Shown here: positions 34,279-43,943 of the stretch, piece after piece
How the letters are laid out: every line of letters starts with the position of its first letter
Position numbering within the stretch: position 1 is the first letter of the stretch
Origin: an uncultured Lachnospiraceae bacterium
Lineage (GTDB): Bacteria; Bacillota; Clostridia; Lachnospirales; Lachnospiraceae
Assembly (NCBI GenBank): GCA_945868435.1
Contig: CAMBLG010000009.1
Coordinates: forward strand, 1 to 64,000
Reading direction: 5' to 3'
DNA length: 64,000 bases
Notes under the pieces: generated by a model
Database searches by the model: none
What the model saw: only the letters and a program-made list of their open reading frames with translations
What the model was told of the DNA's origin: nothing
Position numbers and translations under genes: made by a program

Positions 34279-35475
34279 ATGGATGGAGTATTATCGCAGG
34301 AAGAGATCAACGCACTGCTCAACGATCCGGCAGGGGATGCAGGTGCGGGAGCGGCCGGATCTCCTTCGGCAGCCGGGGATCTTACGGATGCCGAGAAGGA
34401 TGCCATCGGTGAAATTGCCAATATTAGTATGGGGACAGCGGCAACAACGCTGTTTTCTCTGGTCAATCGCAAGGTGGAGATCTCAACTCCTGTGGTGTCT
34501 TATGCTACGTGGGAGGATATTACCAGGCAGTATGAGAGACCTTGTGTTTTCATACGAATCGCATACACCGTAGGATTGGATGGCAGCAATATTCTGGTAC
34601 TGCGTGAAAATGATGTAAAGATTATTACAGATTTGATGATGGGCGGAGACGGAACCAATATTGACGGAGAGCTTGGAGAGCTGCATCTGAGCGCAATCAG
34701 CGAGGCTATGAATCAGATGATGGGATCTTCCGCGACATCATTGTCTTCCATGCTGAACAAAATGATTGATATCAGTCCGCCAAAGGCAGATTTGATCGAT
34801 CTTGCGGAGAATGTGGATGAGAGTGCCATCGACGAGTTCTTGTCAGGAAGATTTGTCAAGATTTCATTTCGCATGGAGATCGGAGATCTGGTTGACAGCG
34901 AGATCATGCAGTTGTATCCCATTTCTTTTGCCAAGGAAATGTGTGCGGGAGTGACTGCAAACATGGAGATGGATACAGTAAAAGAAGAACCGGCTCCGGC
35001 ACCGGCACCTAAACCGGCACAGTCCGCGCCGGTACAGGAGACTCCGCAGCCGATGATGAACCAGCCAATGATGGGGCAGCCAATGATGGGCCAGCCGATG
35101 ATGGGCCAGCCGATGATGGGACAGCCAATGATGGGACAACAGGTGATGGGCCAGCAGGTGAATGTGCAGCCGGCGCAGTTTACCGCATTTTCCGGTGCCA
35201 ATATGGGAGTATATCAGCCGGAGAATATCGATTTGATTATGGATGTTCCGCTTGAAGTAACTGTGGAACTTGGCAGAACTTCGAAATCTATTTCTGATAT
35301 TCTGGATTTTGGACCGGGGAAGATTATTGAGTTAAACAAGATTGCCGGAGAGCCGATTGATGTGCTGGTAAACGGTAAATATGTTGCCAAAGGTGAGGTT
35401 GTTGTAATTGAGGAGAGCTTCGGCGTGCGTATCACAGAGATTGTGAATTCTACAAAGCCGGCGCAGACACAGTAG
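34279..35475 (+). CDS. fliY: flagellar motor switch phosphatase FliY with Met/Gln repeat linker
   Basis: 398 residues: an N-terminal LSQEEINALL FliM-like peptide, a CheC-like phosphatase domain (about 30-230) with two active motifs (EIANISMGTAA and EAMNQMMGSSA), a Pro-rich then Met/Gln-rich linker (about 235-295) and a FliN domain (about 315-395: VPLEVTVELGRTSKSISDIL). It builds the C-ring and removes phosphate from CheY-P. The linker has seven or so MMGQP-type units encoded by 15-base DNA repeats. fliM ends 4 bases upstream. Confidence 0.95.
   Translation: MDGVLSQEEINALLNDPAGDAGAGAAGSPSAAGDLTDAEKDAIGEIANISMGTAATTLFSLVNRKVEISTPVVSYATWEDITRQYERPCVFIRIAYTVGLDGSNILVLRENDVKIITDLMMGGDGTNIDGELGELHLSAISEAMNQMMGSSATSLSSMLNKMIDISPPKADLIDLAENVDESAIDEFLSGRFVKISFRMEIGDLVDSEIMQLYPISFAKEMCAGVTANMEMDTVKEEPAPAPAPKPAQSAPVQETPQPMMNQPMMGQPMMGQPMMGQPMMGQPMMGQQVMGQQVNVQPAQFTAFSGANMGVYQPENIDLIMDVPLEVTVELGRTSKSISDILDFGPGKIIELNKIAGEPIDVLVNGKYVAKGEVVVIEESFGVRITEIVNSTKPAQTQ
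35050..35160 (+). repeat. 15-bp tandem repeat inside fliY
   Basis: Consecutive units close to CAGCCGATGATGGGC encode (M/V)MGQ(P/Q) pentapeptides. Units differ mainly at synonymous third positions, with the last two diverging to QQVMG. The copies are in frame, so slippage would change linker length by five residues per step without breaking fliY. Confidence 0.85.
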
Positions 35476-35482
35476 AGGATAT

Positions 35483-35866
35483 ATGAGTATTTTATTAGCT
35501 GGATCGTTGGAAAGCTTTTTGCAATTGGTCGGAGTACTGATCATATTTGCATTTGTGCTGTTGATCACATACCTTACTGCCCGTTGGATGGGAGGCTACC
35601 AGAAGGGTAGGAGCCATAACAGAAATCTCCGTGTTGTCGAGACAATTGCGGTTGGAAACAATAAGATGATCAGTATCGTGGAGGCAGGAACAAGGTATCT
35701 TGTCGTCTCCATCGGTAAGGATGAGGTTCATCTGCTGGCAGAACTTCAGCAGGAGGAATTGAAGGATCTATCCTTTTTGGAGGAATCCGCCAGAGGTGGA
35801 CAGACAGAGAGTTTTTCGGAACTGTTGGAGAAGCTGAAGGATAAATTGCCAAAGAAACAAGAGTAG
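35483..35866 (+). CDS. fliO: flagellar biosynthetic protein FliO/FliZ
   Basis: 127 residues: a membrane segment (about 12-33), then a basic patch (WMGGYQKGRSHNRN) and a small beta domain (LRVVETIAVGNNKMISIVEA, RYLVVSIGKDEVHLLAEL), the FliO/FliZ signature. It helps assemble the FliP ring in the export gate. In Bacillus cheY lies between fliY and this gene; here only 7 bases separate them. Confidence 0.9.
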   Translation: MSILLAGSLESFLQLVGVLIIFAFVLLITYLTARWMGGYQKGRSHNRNLRVVETIAVGNNKMISIVEAGTRYLVVSIGKDEVHLLAELQQEELKDLSFLEESARGGQTESFSELLEKLKDKLPKKQE

Positions 35867-35867
35867 T

Positions 35868-36758
35868 ATGAGTAAATTTAAGAAGTGGTACTGTGCAGGA
35901 AGTTTTATATTTGCCTGCCTGAGCATTATTCTGACAATTATATTAATGGTGACGCAGCCGGTGACAGCATACGCGTCTTCCACAGACGAGGGAAGTGTCT
36001 CAAGTGAGCAGACGGCACCGGATGGAGAGGATATCTCCGACTTGACGGATGATACACAGACATTGAGTGATGGCAATGCTTCCGGTGGATTGTCTATTTT
36101 GTGGAACAATGATGAGGGATCGGTCTCTACACCAGTCCGCATGCTTTTGGTGCTGACAATCTTATCGTTGGCTCCGTCAATTCTGATCATGATGACATCG
36201 TTTACGAGAATCATCATTGTTCTTCACTTTATTCGTACCGCAATTGGTACGCAGACGGCTCCACCGAACCAGATTCTGGTAGGTCTGGCGCTTTTTCTGA
36301 CGTTTTTCATCATGTGGCCGACGTTTCAGACGATTAATACTGAGGCGATACAACCCCTTGATCGTGGGGAAATTACACAGACGGAATTTTTTGAAAGAGC
36401 GGAAGAACCGATCCGCAAGTTCATGATCGAGGACGCGAAGGTTCAGGTGAGAGATATCAATCTGTTTGCGGAGATTTCGGGAGAAGCTTATGAGACCACA
36501 GAGGAACTCTATGATGTGCCGTTCACAACGCTTGTTCCTGCGTTTATCTTAAGTGAGCTTCGCAAAGCCTTTATCATGGGATTTTTGATTTATATTCCAT
36601 TTATTGTGATTGACATGGTTGTGTCTTCTGTGCTTATGTCCATGGGTATGATGATGTTGCCGCCTACGACAATTTCTCTGCCTTTTAAGATTCTATTATT
36701 TGTATTGGCAGATGGCTGGGATCTTGTGATTCAGGGGCTTGTTCAGACGTTTTACTAG
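35868..36758 (+). CDS. fliP: flagellar export gate protein FliP
   Basis: 296 residues. A signal peptide (about 1-36, ending VTAYA) is followed by an acidic Ser/Thr/Asp-rich stretch (about 37-75) that makes it longer than most FliP proteins. The core follows (about 85-296: LLVLTILSLAPSILIMMTSF, RKAFIMGFLIYIPFIVIDMV, then LPFKILLFVLADGWDLV). FliP forms the pentamer at the centre of the type III gate. The start lies 1 base after fliO. Confidence 0.95.
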   Translation: MSKFKKWYCAGSFIFACLSIILTIILMVTQPVTAYASSTDEGSVSSEQTAPDGEDISDLTDDTQTLSDGNASGGLSILWNNDEGSVSTPVRMLLVLTILSLAPSILIMMTSFTRIIIVLHFIRTAIGTQTAPPNQILVGLALFLTFFIMWPTFQTINTEAIQPLDRGEITQTEFFERAEEPIRKFMIEDAKVQVRDINLFAEISGEAYETTEELYDVPFTTLVPAFILSELRKAFIMGFLIYIPFIVIDMVVSSVLMSMGMMMLPPTTISLPFKILLFVLADGWDLVIQGLVQTFY

Positions 36759-36769
36759 GAGGGATTGCG

Positions 36770-37048
36770 ATGATTTCACAGGAAGCGGTTTTGGATATTG
36801 CACGAGAAACCATATATACTATTATCATTACGGCAGCACCACTTCTTTTGGTGTCGTTGATTATTGGTTTAATAGTCAGTATTTTCCAGACGGTGACATC
36901 GATTCAGGAGCAGACACTTACCTTTGTCCCGAAGATTATTGGAGTTTTCGTCACAATGCTTTTGGTCGGTTCCTGGATGCTGGATAATATGAGTGGATTG
37001 ATGACAGATTTGTGGTCCAATTTCAGTTACTATCTGAGTTTGGGATAG
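36770..37048 (+). CDS. fliQ: flagellar export gate protein FliQ
   Basis: 92 residues with two membrane segments (about 17-40 and 55-74). The motif TIIITAAPLLLVSLIIGL followed by SIFQTVTSIQEQTLTFVPK is the FliQ/SpaQ signature. Four copies pack on the FliP-FliR core. AGGAGGG lies upstream; fliR follows after 7 bases. Confidence 0.95.
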   Translation: MISQEAVLDIARETIYTIIITAAPLLLVSLIIGLIVSIFQTVTSIQEQTLTFVPKIIGVFVTMLLVGSWMLDNMSGLMTDLWSNFSYYLSLG

Positions 37049-37055
37049 GACGAGT

Positions 37056-37835
37056 ATGGTAAGTTATGCATTTACATTAGAAAATTTTGAATATTGGCTA
37101 CTGATTCTGGTTCGGATTTCTTCCTTCATGTTTATTGCACCGTTTTTTGGGCAATCGGCGGTTCCAAACCAGTTGAAGATTGGTTTTTCTGTTTTTATTT
37201 CGCTGATCATCTATAATGTAGCCGCACGGCCGGAACTGAACTATGAAAGTGTAGTAGGGTATGCGGTTGTTGTGCTCTGTGAGGGAATTACAGGTCTGCT
37301 GATTGGTTTGGCGGCAAATATCTGTAATTCTATTGTTTTGTTTGCAGGTAATATTATTGATATGGATATTGGTTTGTCCATGGCTACGGAATTTAATCCT
37401 GAGATGGGGACTGAGATGACGCTTACAGGTAATCTATACTATTACCTGGTGTTACTGTTGCTTACAGCATCAAATATGCATCAGTATTTGATTCGTGCAG
37501 TATGTGATTCGTTTACGGTTATTCCGATCGGCAATCCGAATTTTAACTGGGAGCATTTGGCGGGGGCTATGACCCGTTATATGGGAGATATGTTTGTTCT
37601 CGGATTCCGGATATTTTTACCGTTTTTTGCCTGTATTATGATACTGAATTGTGTGCTTGGTATCATGGCAAAGGTTGCGCCTCAGATGAATATGTTTGCA
37701 GTTGGTATGCAGCTAAAGATTCTGGTTGGTTATGTAGTGTTGTTCCTTACCTTTTTCCTGCTGCCGGAGGTGGCAGAAATGGTGTTTGATGAAATAAAGA
37801 CGATGGTGGTTCTCTTTGCGGAAGGAATGTATTGA
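37056..37835 (+). CDS. fliR: flagellar export gate protein FliR
   Basis: 259-residue hydrophobic protein with about six membrane segments. Signature parts are FEYWLLILVRISSFMFIAPFF at the N-terminus (about 8-28, split here as FEYWLLILVRI plus SSFMFIAPFF), FNPEMGTEMTL and MAKVAPQMNMFAVGMQLKIL. One copy completes the FliPQR gate. The end of the gene carries GGAAGGA (37820-37826), the only good ribosome site for flhB. Confidence 0.95.
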   Translation: MVSYAFTLENFEYWLLILVRISSFMFIAPFFGQSAVPNQLKIGFSVFISLIIYNVAARPELNYESVVGYAVVVLCEGITGLLIGLAANICNSIVLFAGNIIDMDIGLSMATEFNPEMGTEMTLTGNLYYYLVLLLLTASNMHQYLIRAVCDSFTVIPIGNPNFNWEHLAGAMTRYMGDMFVLGFRIFLPFFACIMILNCVLGIMAKVAPQMNMFAVGMQLKILVGYVVLFLTFFLLPEVAEMVFDEIKTMVVLFAEGMY

Positions 37836-38958
37836 AGAAGAACTGAATACACGCTTGCTGCTTTCCTATAATCTGCAGTTCTTTGCAAAAGATGGTGAGG
37901 GCGGTGAGAAGACAGAACCTGCGACTGCAAAGAAGTTAAAGGATGCAAGAAAAGAGGGAAAGGTTGCAAAAAGCAAGGAATTAACCTCTGCCTTTGATTT
38001 GATTGTGCTTTTTCTCTGCCTGAAGATATTTGTTTCTTATGTGGGAGGCAATCTTTTGGGACTTTTCGATTTGGTCTATGGGAATATGGCGGATTTTGTC
38101 AGGATAAATGAGGGATATATGTCCTCACAGGCAGTGAGTACCGTGCTTTTTCCGGTAATTATCCGGTGGCTTTTGACAGTGCTTCCGTTTTTTGCATTTG
38201 GAGTTGTTATTACCTTCCTGATAAGTGTAATTCAGGTTGGCTGGACTGTGTCTGCCAAGCCGATGCAGCCAAAGCTGTCCAAGTTTAATCCGATTAATGG
38301 ATTCAAACGGATTTTTTCCAAGGATACCCTGTTTGAACTGGTGAAATCAATCTTCAAGGTTGGAATTATCATATACATTGCCTATACATCGGTTCGGGAT
38401 GAGGCCGGTCATCTGTTTATACTGTATGAGCTGGATCTGAAGCAGGCCATTGCTCTGGTTGGTACACTGATCATTGATATTGGTCTTAAAATCAGTATTG
38501 TTTATCTGATCATCGGTATTGCCGATTATGCTTATCAGAAATGGAAATTCAATGATGAGATGAAGATGACCAAGCAGGAAGTGAAAGACGAATTTAAGAA
38601 TACGGAAGGAGATCCGCAGATAAAGGGACGCCAAAGACGTAAAATGCAAGAGGTGTCACAACGCCGAATGATGCAGGATGTTCCCAAAGCGGATGTGGTT
38701 ATTACGAACCCGACCCATTATGCGGTGGCTCTAAAGTATGAGGCAGAGGTTCGCCCTGCTCCTTACGTAGTGGCGAAAGGCGAGGATTATCTTGCCCAGA
38801 AGATTAAGGAAGTTGCGAGAGAGAACAATGTTGAGATTGTAGAAAATAAGCCTCTCGCGCGAATGCTTTACAGTAATGTAGATATCGGAGCGGACATTCC
38901 GCCGGAACTGTATCAGGCGGTGGCGGAGATTCTGGCTGTGATTTTTCAGAAGAGATAA
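37816..38958 (+). CDS. flhB: flagellar export switch protein FlhB (start uncertain)
   Basis: About 375-380 residues: a short N-terminus (LQFFAKDGEGGEKTEPATAK in family style), four membrane segments (about 45-65, 100-125, 155-175, 205-230 from TTG 37816) and a cytoplasmic domain with the autocleavage motif NPTH (38707-38718). It switches export from hook to filament proteins. No ATG fits. TTG 37816 is the nearest standard start but has a weak site; GGAAGGA (37820-37826) would serve ATT 37831, which overlaps the fliR stop as ATTGA. TTG 37855 is a third option. Confidence 0.9.
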   Translation: MRKECIEEELNTRLLLSYNLQFFAKDGEGGEKTEPATAKKLKDARKEGKVAKSKELTSAFDLIVLFLCLKIFVSYVGGNLLGLFDLVYGNMADFVRINEGYMSSQAVSTVLFPVIIRWLLTVLPFFAFGVVITFLISVIQVGWTVSAKPMQPKLSKFNPINGFKRIFSKDTLFELVKSIFKVGIIIYIAYTSVRDEAGHLFILYELDLKQAIALVGTLIIDIGLKISIVYLIIGIADYAYQKWKFNDEMKMTKQEVKDEFKNTEGDPQIKGRQRRKMQEVSQRRMMQDVPKADVVITNPTHYAVALKYEAEVRPAPYVVAKGEDYLAQKIKEVARENNVEIVENKPLARMLYSNVDIGADIPPELYQAVAEILAVIFQKR

Positions 38959-38982
38959 CATGAGAGAAAGGAGGTTGCGAGT

Positions 38983-41019
38983 ATGTTAAAGAAAGCGGAC
39001 ATTGGAGTCGGACTGTATCTGCTGTGCGCGGTTGTTTTCTTCATTATACCAATTCCGTCGTTTTTGTTGGATATCATGCTTGCAATCAACATCTCGATTG
39101 CTCTGATTATTCTGTTTAATACACTGTTTGTCAAGGAAGTATTGGACATGTCCTTCTTCCCGACCTTACTTTTGTTTACGACGATTTTTCGTATTTCTCT
39201 GAACGTGTCGTCAACGCGATTGATCCTCCAGACCGGAGATCCGGGTAACGTTGTCCGCACCTTCGGAAGCTTTGTGGGCGGAGGAGATATGGTCATCGGT
39301 ACGATCGTATTTATCGTGCTGGTGCTCATTCAGTTTATTGTGATCAATAAAGGTTCTGAGCGTGTGTCTGAGGTAACGGCACGATTCACCTTGGATGCGA
39401 TGCCGGGTAAACAGATGGCCATTGATGCCGATCTGAATACCGGAGCCATCACGGATGAGGAAGCGAAAGAGCGCCGAGAGAAAATTCAGCGCGAGTCTAG
39501 TTTCTTCGGAGCCATGGATGGTGCCACAAAGTACGTCAAGGGAGATGCAACGGCCGGTCTTATCATTACCTTTATCAACCTGATCGGCGGCACAGTTATG
39601 GGTGTCATGAATCAGGGTCTGGAGTTCTCGGATGCAATTACTCAGTTTGGACTTCTCACGATCGGTGATGGACTGGTTTCCCAGATTCCTTCGCTGCTAA
39701 TTTCGCTGTCAACCGGTATTCTTGTGACGAAGGGCTCCAATGAGGCGGATTTCTCAGGAATGCTGGTAAAGCAGCTGTTTGGCATTCCTCGTGTACTCTA
39801 TATTGTCAGTGCGGTATTGATATTCCTTGGGTTATTTACACCGCTCAATCCGGTTTTGTTTGTGGCGTTAGGCGGAGCCTTCTTTGCAGCCGGAAAAAGT
39901 ATCAGTAAGGGCATTGGTGAGGAGAGCATCGAAGAAGAGGTGCAACAGCAGGAGACAGAGGCAGAGGAAATCCGAAAGCCGGAGAATGTGGTCTCCCTGT
40001 TGCAGGTGGATCCGATTGAACTGGAATTTGGATATGGTATTATTCCGCTTGCTGATGTGAATCAGGGCGGAGACCTGTTGGATCGAGTGGTAATGATTCG
40101 AAGGCAGGTGGCTTTGGAATTGGGTACGGTTGTGCCAATTATCCGTCTCAGGGATAATATCCAGCTGAATCCGAATCAGTACATCATTAAGATCAAAGGC
40201 GTTCAGGTCACGGAGGGAGAGATCCTGTTTGATCATTATATGGCCATGAACCCGGGATATGTAGAGGAAGAAATCACGGGTATTCCTACGTTTGAACCGT
40301 CCTTTCATCTGCCGGCCATCTGGATTACGGAGGCACAGAGAGAACGAGCGGAAAGTCTTGGATATACGGTTGTGGATGCGCCCTCCATTATTGCAACGCA
40401 TCTGACCGAGGTGATTCGAAGCCATATCGCAGAGCTCCTTACAAGGCAGGATGTACAGAATCTTGTAAATAACCTGAAAGAGACCAATCCGGTTCTGGTG
40501 GATGAACTGACACCGAAACTGTTGGGGCTGGGTGAGATACAGAAGGTATTGCAGAATCTGTTGAACGAGGGAATTTCAATCCGGGATCTGCTTACCATTT
40601 TTGAATCGCTGGCGGATCATGCGCAAACCACCCGCGATACGGATGTGCTGACCGAATATGTCAGACAGAGTTTGAAGCGCGCGATTTCGAACCATCTGTT
40701 CCCGTCCAATGAGGTGACGAGTGTCATTACCGTTGATCCTAAGGTGGAACAGGAAATTATGTCATCTGTTAAGCAGACGGAGCAGGGGGCTTATCTGACA
40801 CTGGATCCGGATAAGACAAGAGCTATTATGAATTCCCTGGAGGTGGAGACACAAAAGCTGGAGAGTATTGGCAAGCCTGCCATGGTTGTGACTTCTCCGA
40901 TTGTGCGTATGTACTTTAAGAAGCTGACAGAGGATTATTTTAAGGATCTTACGGTAGTATCCTACAATGAAGTGGAATCCGATGTGGAATTACAGTCGGT
41001 AGGGATGGTGACGATATAA
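38983..41019 (+). CDS. flhA: flagellar export gate protein FlhA
   Basis: 678 residues. Eight membrane segments fill the first 330 residues; between them lies the FHIPEP signature SEVTARFTLDAMPGKQMAID with ADLNTGAITDEEAKERR. The cytoplasmic C-terminal ring domain follows (about 345-678), which docks chaperone-substrate pairs. AAAGGAGG is 8 bases before the ATG. It is directly abutted by flhF. Confidence 0.97.
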   Translation: MLKKADIGVGLYLLCAVVFFIIPIPSFLLDIMLAINISIALIILFNTLFVKEVLDMSFFPTLLLFTTIFRISLNVSSTRLILQTGDPGNVVRTFGSFVGGGDMVIGTIVFIVLVLIQFIVINKGSERVSEVTARFTLDAMPGKQMAIDADLNTGAITDEEAKERREKIQRESSFFGAMDGATKYVKGDATAGLIITFINLIGGTVMGVMNQGLEFSDAITQFGLLTIGDGLVSQIPSLLISLSTGILVTKGSNEADFSGMLVKQLFGIPRVLYIVSAVLIFLGLFTPLNPVLFVALGGAFFAAGKSISKGIGEESIEEEVQQQETEAEEIRKPENVVSLLQVDPIELEFGYGIIPLADVNQGGDLLDRVVMIRRQVALELGTVVPIIRLRDNIQLNPNQYIIKIKGVQVTEGEILFDHYMAMNPGYVEEEITGIPTFEPSFHLPAIWITEAQRERAESLGYTVVDAPSIIATHLTEVIRSHIAELLTRQDVQNLVNNLKETNPVLVDELTPKLLGLGEIQKVLQNLLNEGISIRDLLTIFESLADHAQTTRDTDVLTEYVRQSLKRAISNHLFPSNEVTSVITVDPKVEQEIMSSVKQTEQGAYLTLDPDKTRAIMNSLEVETQKLESIGKPAMVVTSPIVRMYFKKLTEDYFKDLTVVSYNEVESDVELQSVGMVTI

Positions 41020-42276
41020 ATGACGATCTATAAATTTCAAGGGAAAACAGAAGAAGAGGCGATCGCAAAGGCAAAAGCGGAGTTTGGCGAGGACGCTGTC
41101 ATTATGAATGTTAAGGAAGTCAAACCCAAGGGGTTATTCTCCGTGTTCAAAAGTTCTACATTTGAGGTGACAGCTGCAATGAAAGAAAAGGATAGTTATG
41201 TGAATCCGGCCAGTGCAATGCAGAATCCGCAGAAGCTGCATGACAGTATTAACCTTGCGGCAGATGAGACGATTGAACTGCCGCGCAGCGGAGAAACTGA
41301 TTTTGCGAAGACAATGCAAAAGCTGGTGAAGCCTGCGGCGCCACAGAAGGAGACGATGAGAGCCATGTCAGAGGAAAAACGACTGGAAGAACGTCTGGAC
41401 AGCCTGTCAGAGCGTCTGGAAGAAAAGTTATCGCAGGCTGCGCCAAAGGAGGAGGCTGCGCCCAAAACACCAACCTCGGAGGAACTGAATTTTGTCCGTA
41501 TTCTTTACAATACACTTATTAAGAATGAAGTGAATGAAAAATATGTCAATCAGATTTTGGACGAGGTGGAGAAGTTTATTAGGCCGGGAAACAGTGTTGA
41601 TACCATTTTATCCAATGTGTATCAAAAGCTGATTCTTCGATTTGGACAGCCGAGAACCATTGAACTTTCCAACAAAAAACCGAAGGTTGTATTTTTTATC
41701 GGACCGACAGGAGTAGGAAAGACAACAACGATCGCAAAAATCGCATCCAAGTATAAAGTGGAATACAACAAAAATATTGCATTTATTACTGCAGATACAT
41801 ATCGAATTGCGGCAACCGAACAGCTTCAGGTGTACGCCAATATTTTGGAAGCACCAATGTCAATCGTGTATTCGGAACATGAACTCAATGAAAAGCTGGA
41901 GAAGTTTGCGGGATACGATCTGGTATTCGTAGATACAGCCGGATTCTCCCACAAAAACGAAAGCCAGAGAGAAGATATGAAACGTTTGCTTCAGGGGTTG
42001 GATGAGCAGTATGCAAAAGAAGTGTATCTGGTTTTAAGTGCGACCACCAAATACAAAGATCTTCTTGATATCGTGGATATATATCGGGAAATTACTGATT
42101 ACAAGCTGATATTTACAAAGCTGGATGAGACCACGACCTATGGCAATATCCTGAATGTAAAGCTTTACTCGAAGGCGGATCTGTCTTATGTCACCAACGG
42201 ACAGAATGTGCCGGATGACATTGAGGTATTCGATACACAGAAAATCGTGAAACAGTTACTAGGAGGCAACGCGTAA
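41020..42276 (+). CDS. flhF: flagellar SRP-like GTPase FlhF
   Basis: 418 residues: an N-terminal basic region (KFQGKTEEEAIAKAKAEFGE), a variable middle, and an SRP-type NG GTPase domain with P-loop GPTGVGKTT (228-236), ITADTYRIAA and DTAGFSHKN. It sets flagellar number and place together with FlhG. The start lies immediately after the flhA stop, and its stop overlaps the flhG ATG (TAATG). Confidence 0.96.
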   Translation: MTIYKFQGKTEEEAIAKAKAEFGEDAVIMNVKEVKPKGLFSVFKSSTFEVTAAMKEKDSYVNPASAMQNPQKLHDSINLAADETIELPRSGETDFAKTMQKLVKPAAPQKETMRAMSEEKRLEERLDSLSERLEEKLSQAAPKEEAAPKTPTSEELNFVRILYNTLIKNEVNEKYVNQILDEVEKFIRPGNSVDTILSNVYQKLILRFGQPRTIELSNKKPKVVFFIGPTGVGKTTTIAKIASKYKVEYNKNIAFITADTYRIAATEQLQVYANILEAPMSIVYSEHELNEKLEKFAGYDLVFVDTAGFSHKNESQREDMKRLLQGLDEQYAKEVYLVLSATTKYKDLLDIVDIYREITDYKLIFTKLDETTTYGNILNVKLYSKADLSYVTNGQNVPDDIEVFDTQKIVKQLLGGNA

Positions 42277-43169
42277 TGGATCAGGCACAACAGCTGCGCA
42301 ATGTCATTAAGCTGCGCGACCAGAACAATCAAAAAGTAGAAGCCTCCCAGATGGCACGAGTCGTAACCGTTACAAGCGGAAAGGGCGGTGTTGGCAAATC
42401 AAATCTTGCCGTGAATCTTGCCGTTCAGTTGCGCAAAGCGGGAAAGAGGGTTATCATATTTGATGCGGACTTCGGACTTGCCAATGTGGAAGTGATGTTT
42501 GGCGCTATTCCGCAATATAATCTCTCGGACTTTATATACCGGGGAAAACGTATACAGGAGATTATTACTCCCGGACCGATGGATATCGGTTTTATATCCG
42601 GAGGTTCCGGTATTATAGGATTGAACAATCTCTATCGGGAACAGATCATGTATCTGGTTAAGGCCATAGAGGAATTGAATACACTGGCGGATTATATTAT
42701 TATTGACACAGGGGCAGGGATTTCGGATCAGGTACTTGAGTTTGTTATGGCAAGTCCAGAAGTGCTTCTGGTATCGACTCCCGAGCCCAGTTCCCTCACC
42801 GATTCATATTCTCTGCTTAAGGCGTTGTACCGCAATCCGAATTTTGTCGCCGCGGATACGACAATTCATGTGATCTCCAATCGGGTATCCTCTCTGGAGG
42901 AGGGACAGGCGGTATTTGACAAACTGAATTCGGTGGTGTCGCAATTCTTGCATGGAAAGTTAAATTATCTTGGAATGATTCCCCAGGATGCCGCATTGGA
43001 CAAGGCTGTACGTCAGCAGAAGACGGTTTCTCTTTTGGAACCGGCATCAAAGTCGGCGAAGGCTTTCGAAGTGCTGGCGGATAATCTGATGAACGGAACG
43101 CACAATCAGGTTTTGGCCAAGCGTGGAATCGTGCAGATGTTTTCCGGATTTTTACAGAAGCGTAAGTGA
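42276..43169 (+). CDS. flhG: flagellar number regulator FlhG (MinD-like ATPase)
   Basis: 297 residues of the MinD/ParA class: deviant Walker A SGKGGVGKSN (34-43), DADFGLANVEVMFG and DTGAGISDQVL. An N-terminal Gln-rich DQAQQLRNVIK activates FlhF in homologues. It controls flagellar number and C-ring assembly with FliM/FliY. AGGAGG precedes the ATG, and flhF overlaps it by one base. Confidence 0.95.
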   Translation: MDQAQQLRNVIKLRDQNNQKVEASQMARVVTVTSGKGGVGKSNLAVNLAVQLRKAGKRVIIFDADFGLANVEVMFGAIPQYNLSDFIYRGKRIQEIITPGPMDIGFISGGSGIIGLNNLYREQIMYLVKAIEELNTLADYIIIDTGAGISDQVLEFVMASPEVLLVSTPEPSSLTDSYSLLKALYRNPNFVAADTTIHVISNRVSSLEEGQAVFDKLNSVVSQFLHGKLNYLGMIPQDAALDKAVRQQKTVSLLEPASKSAKAFEVLADNLMNGTHNQVLAKRGIVQMFSGFLQKRK

Positions 43170-43195
43170 GTGGTAATAGAGGAGAAAGAACGGTT

Positions 43196-43939
43196 ATGAA
43201 GCTATCAGATGTGATTACTCCCGGGGATAAGATTGATATCAAAATGGCCCATGAAAGCCGTGTGGAAGAGAATGGCGGGCAGATGGCCAATGTATTTCAG
43301 AGCAGTGTGTGTGATTACATTTCCGATATGGAGATTGAGATTGCCATGCCTACGCAGGGCGGGAGAATGGTGCTTTTTCAGGTGGGGGCCAACTGCGAGT
43401 TCGTGTTCTATACACGTAAGGGCATGTACAACTGTTCGGGAGTTGTAAAAAGCCGCTATCGCAAAGATAATCTGTATCTTCTTGCAATTTTGATTTCGTC
43501 ACCGCCGAAAAAATTTCAGCGCAGGGAGTTTTTCCGGATCGACTATCTGAGCGAGATCAAGTATTATGAGATTAATGAGCGGATTGCCGGGCTGCGGACG
43601 ACAGAGCAGTTGTTTGCAGAAATACAGAAGGTGGATTACCAGACAGAGACCCGACAGGGGGTGCTTCAGGACATCAGCGGAGGCGGCGTCCGGTTTAATA
43701 CGACGGTACAGCATCAAAAAAATGATTTCATTCTTCTGATGATTCGTCTGACAAATGACCGGATGGATGAAACCTTTTATCTGGTATGCCAGATTGTCGG
43801 GTGTGAACGGCATCCGTCGCTGGATAATACCTTTAGCTGTCGGGCAAAGTTTATTTTTAAGGATTTGAAGGATCGGGAAAAAATAGTAAAATTTGTTTTT
43901 GAGGAAGAGCGAAGAATTCGCAGGAAAGAAATCGGGTGA
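43196..43939 (+). CDS. PilZ-domain c-di-GMP receptor, YcgR/YpfA-like
   Basis: 247 residues: an N-terminal YcgR-like domain (1-100) and a PilZ domain (about 103-235) with both c-di-GMP contacts, RREFFR (109-114) and DISGGG (159-164). In Bacillus (YpfA/DgrA) and E. coli such proteins bind the motor and brake swimming when c-di-GMP is high. ATG 43196 follows AGGAGAA; a GTG at 43166, overlapping flhG, is less likely. The gene sits between flhG and cheB, where Bacillus has none. That makes a motility brake the likely role. Confidence 0.9.
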   Translation: MKLSDVITPGDKIDIKMAHESRVEENGGQMANVFQSSVCDYISDMEIEIAMPTQGGRMVLFQVGANCEFVFYTRKGMYNCSGVVKSRYRKDNLYLLAILISSPPKKFQRREFFRIDYLSEIKYYEINERIAGLRTTEQLFAEIQKVDYQTETRQGVLQDISGGGVRFNTTVQHQKNDFILLMIRLTNDRMDETFYLVCQIVGCERHPSLDNTFSCRAKFIFKDLKDREKIVKFVFEEERRIRRKEIG

Positions 43940-43943
43940 TTCT

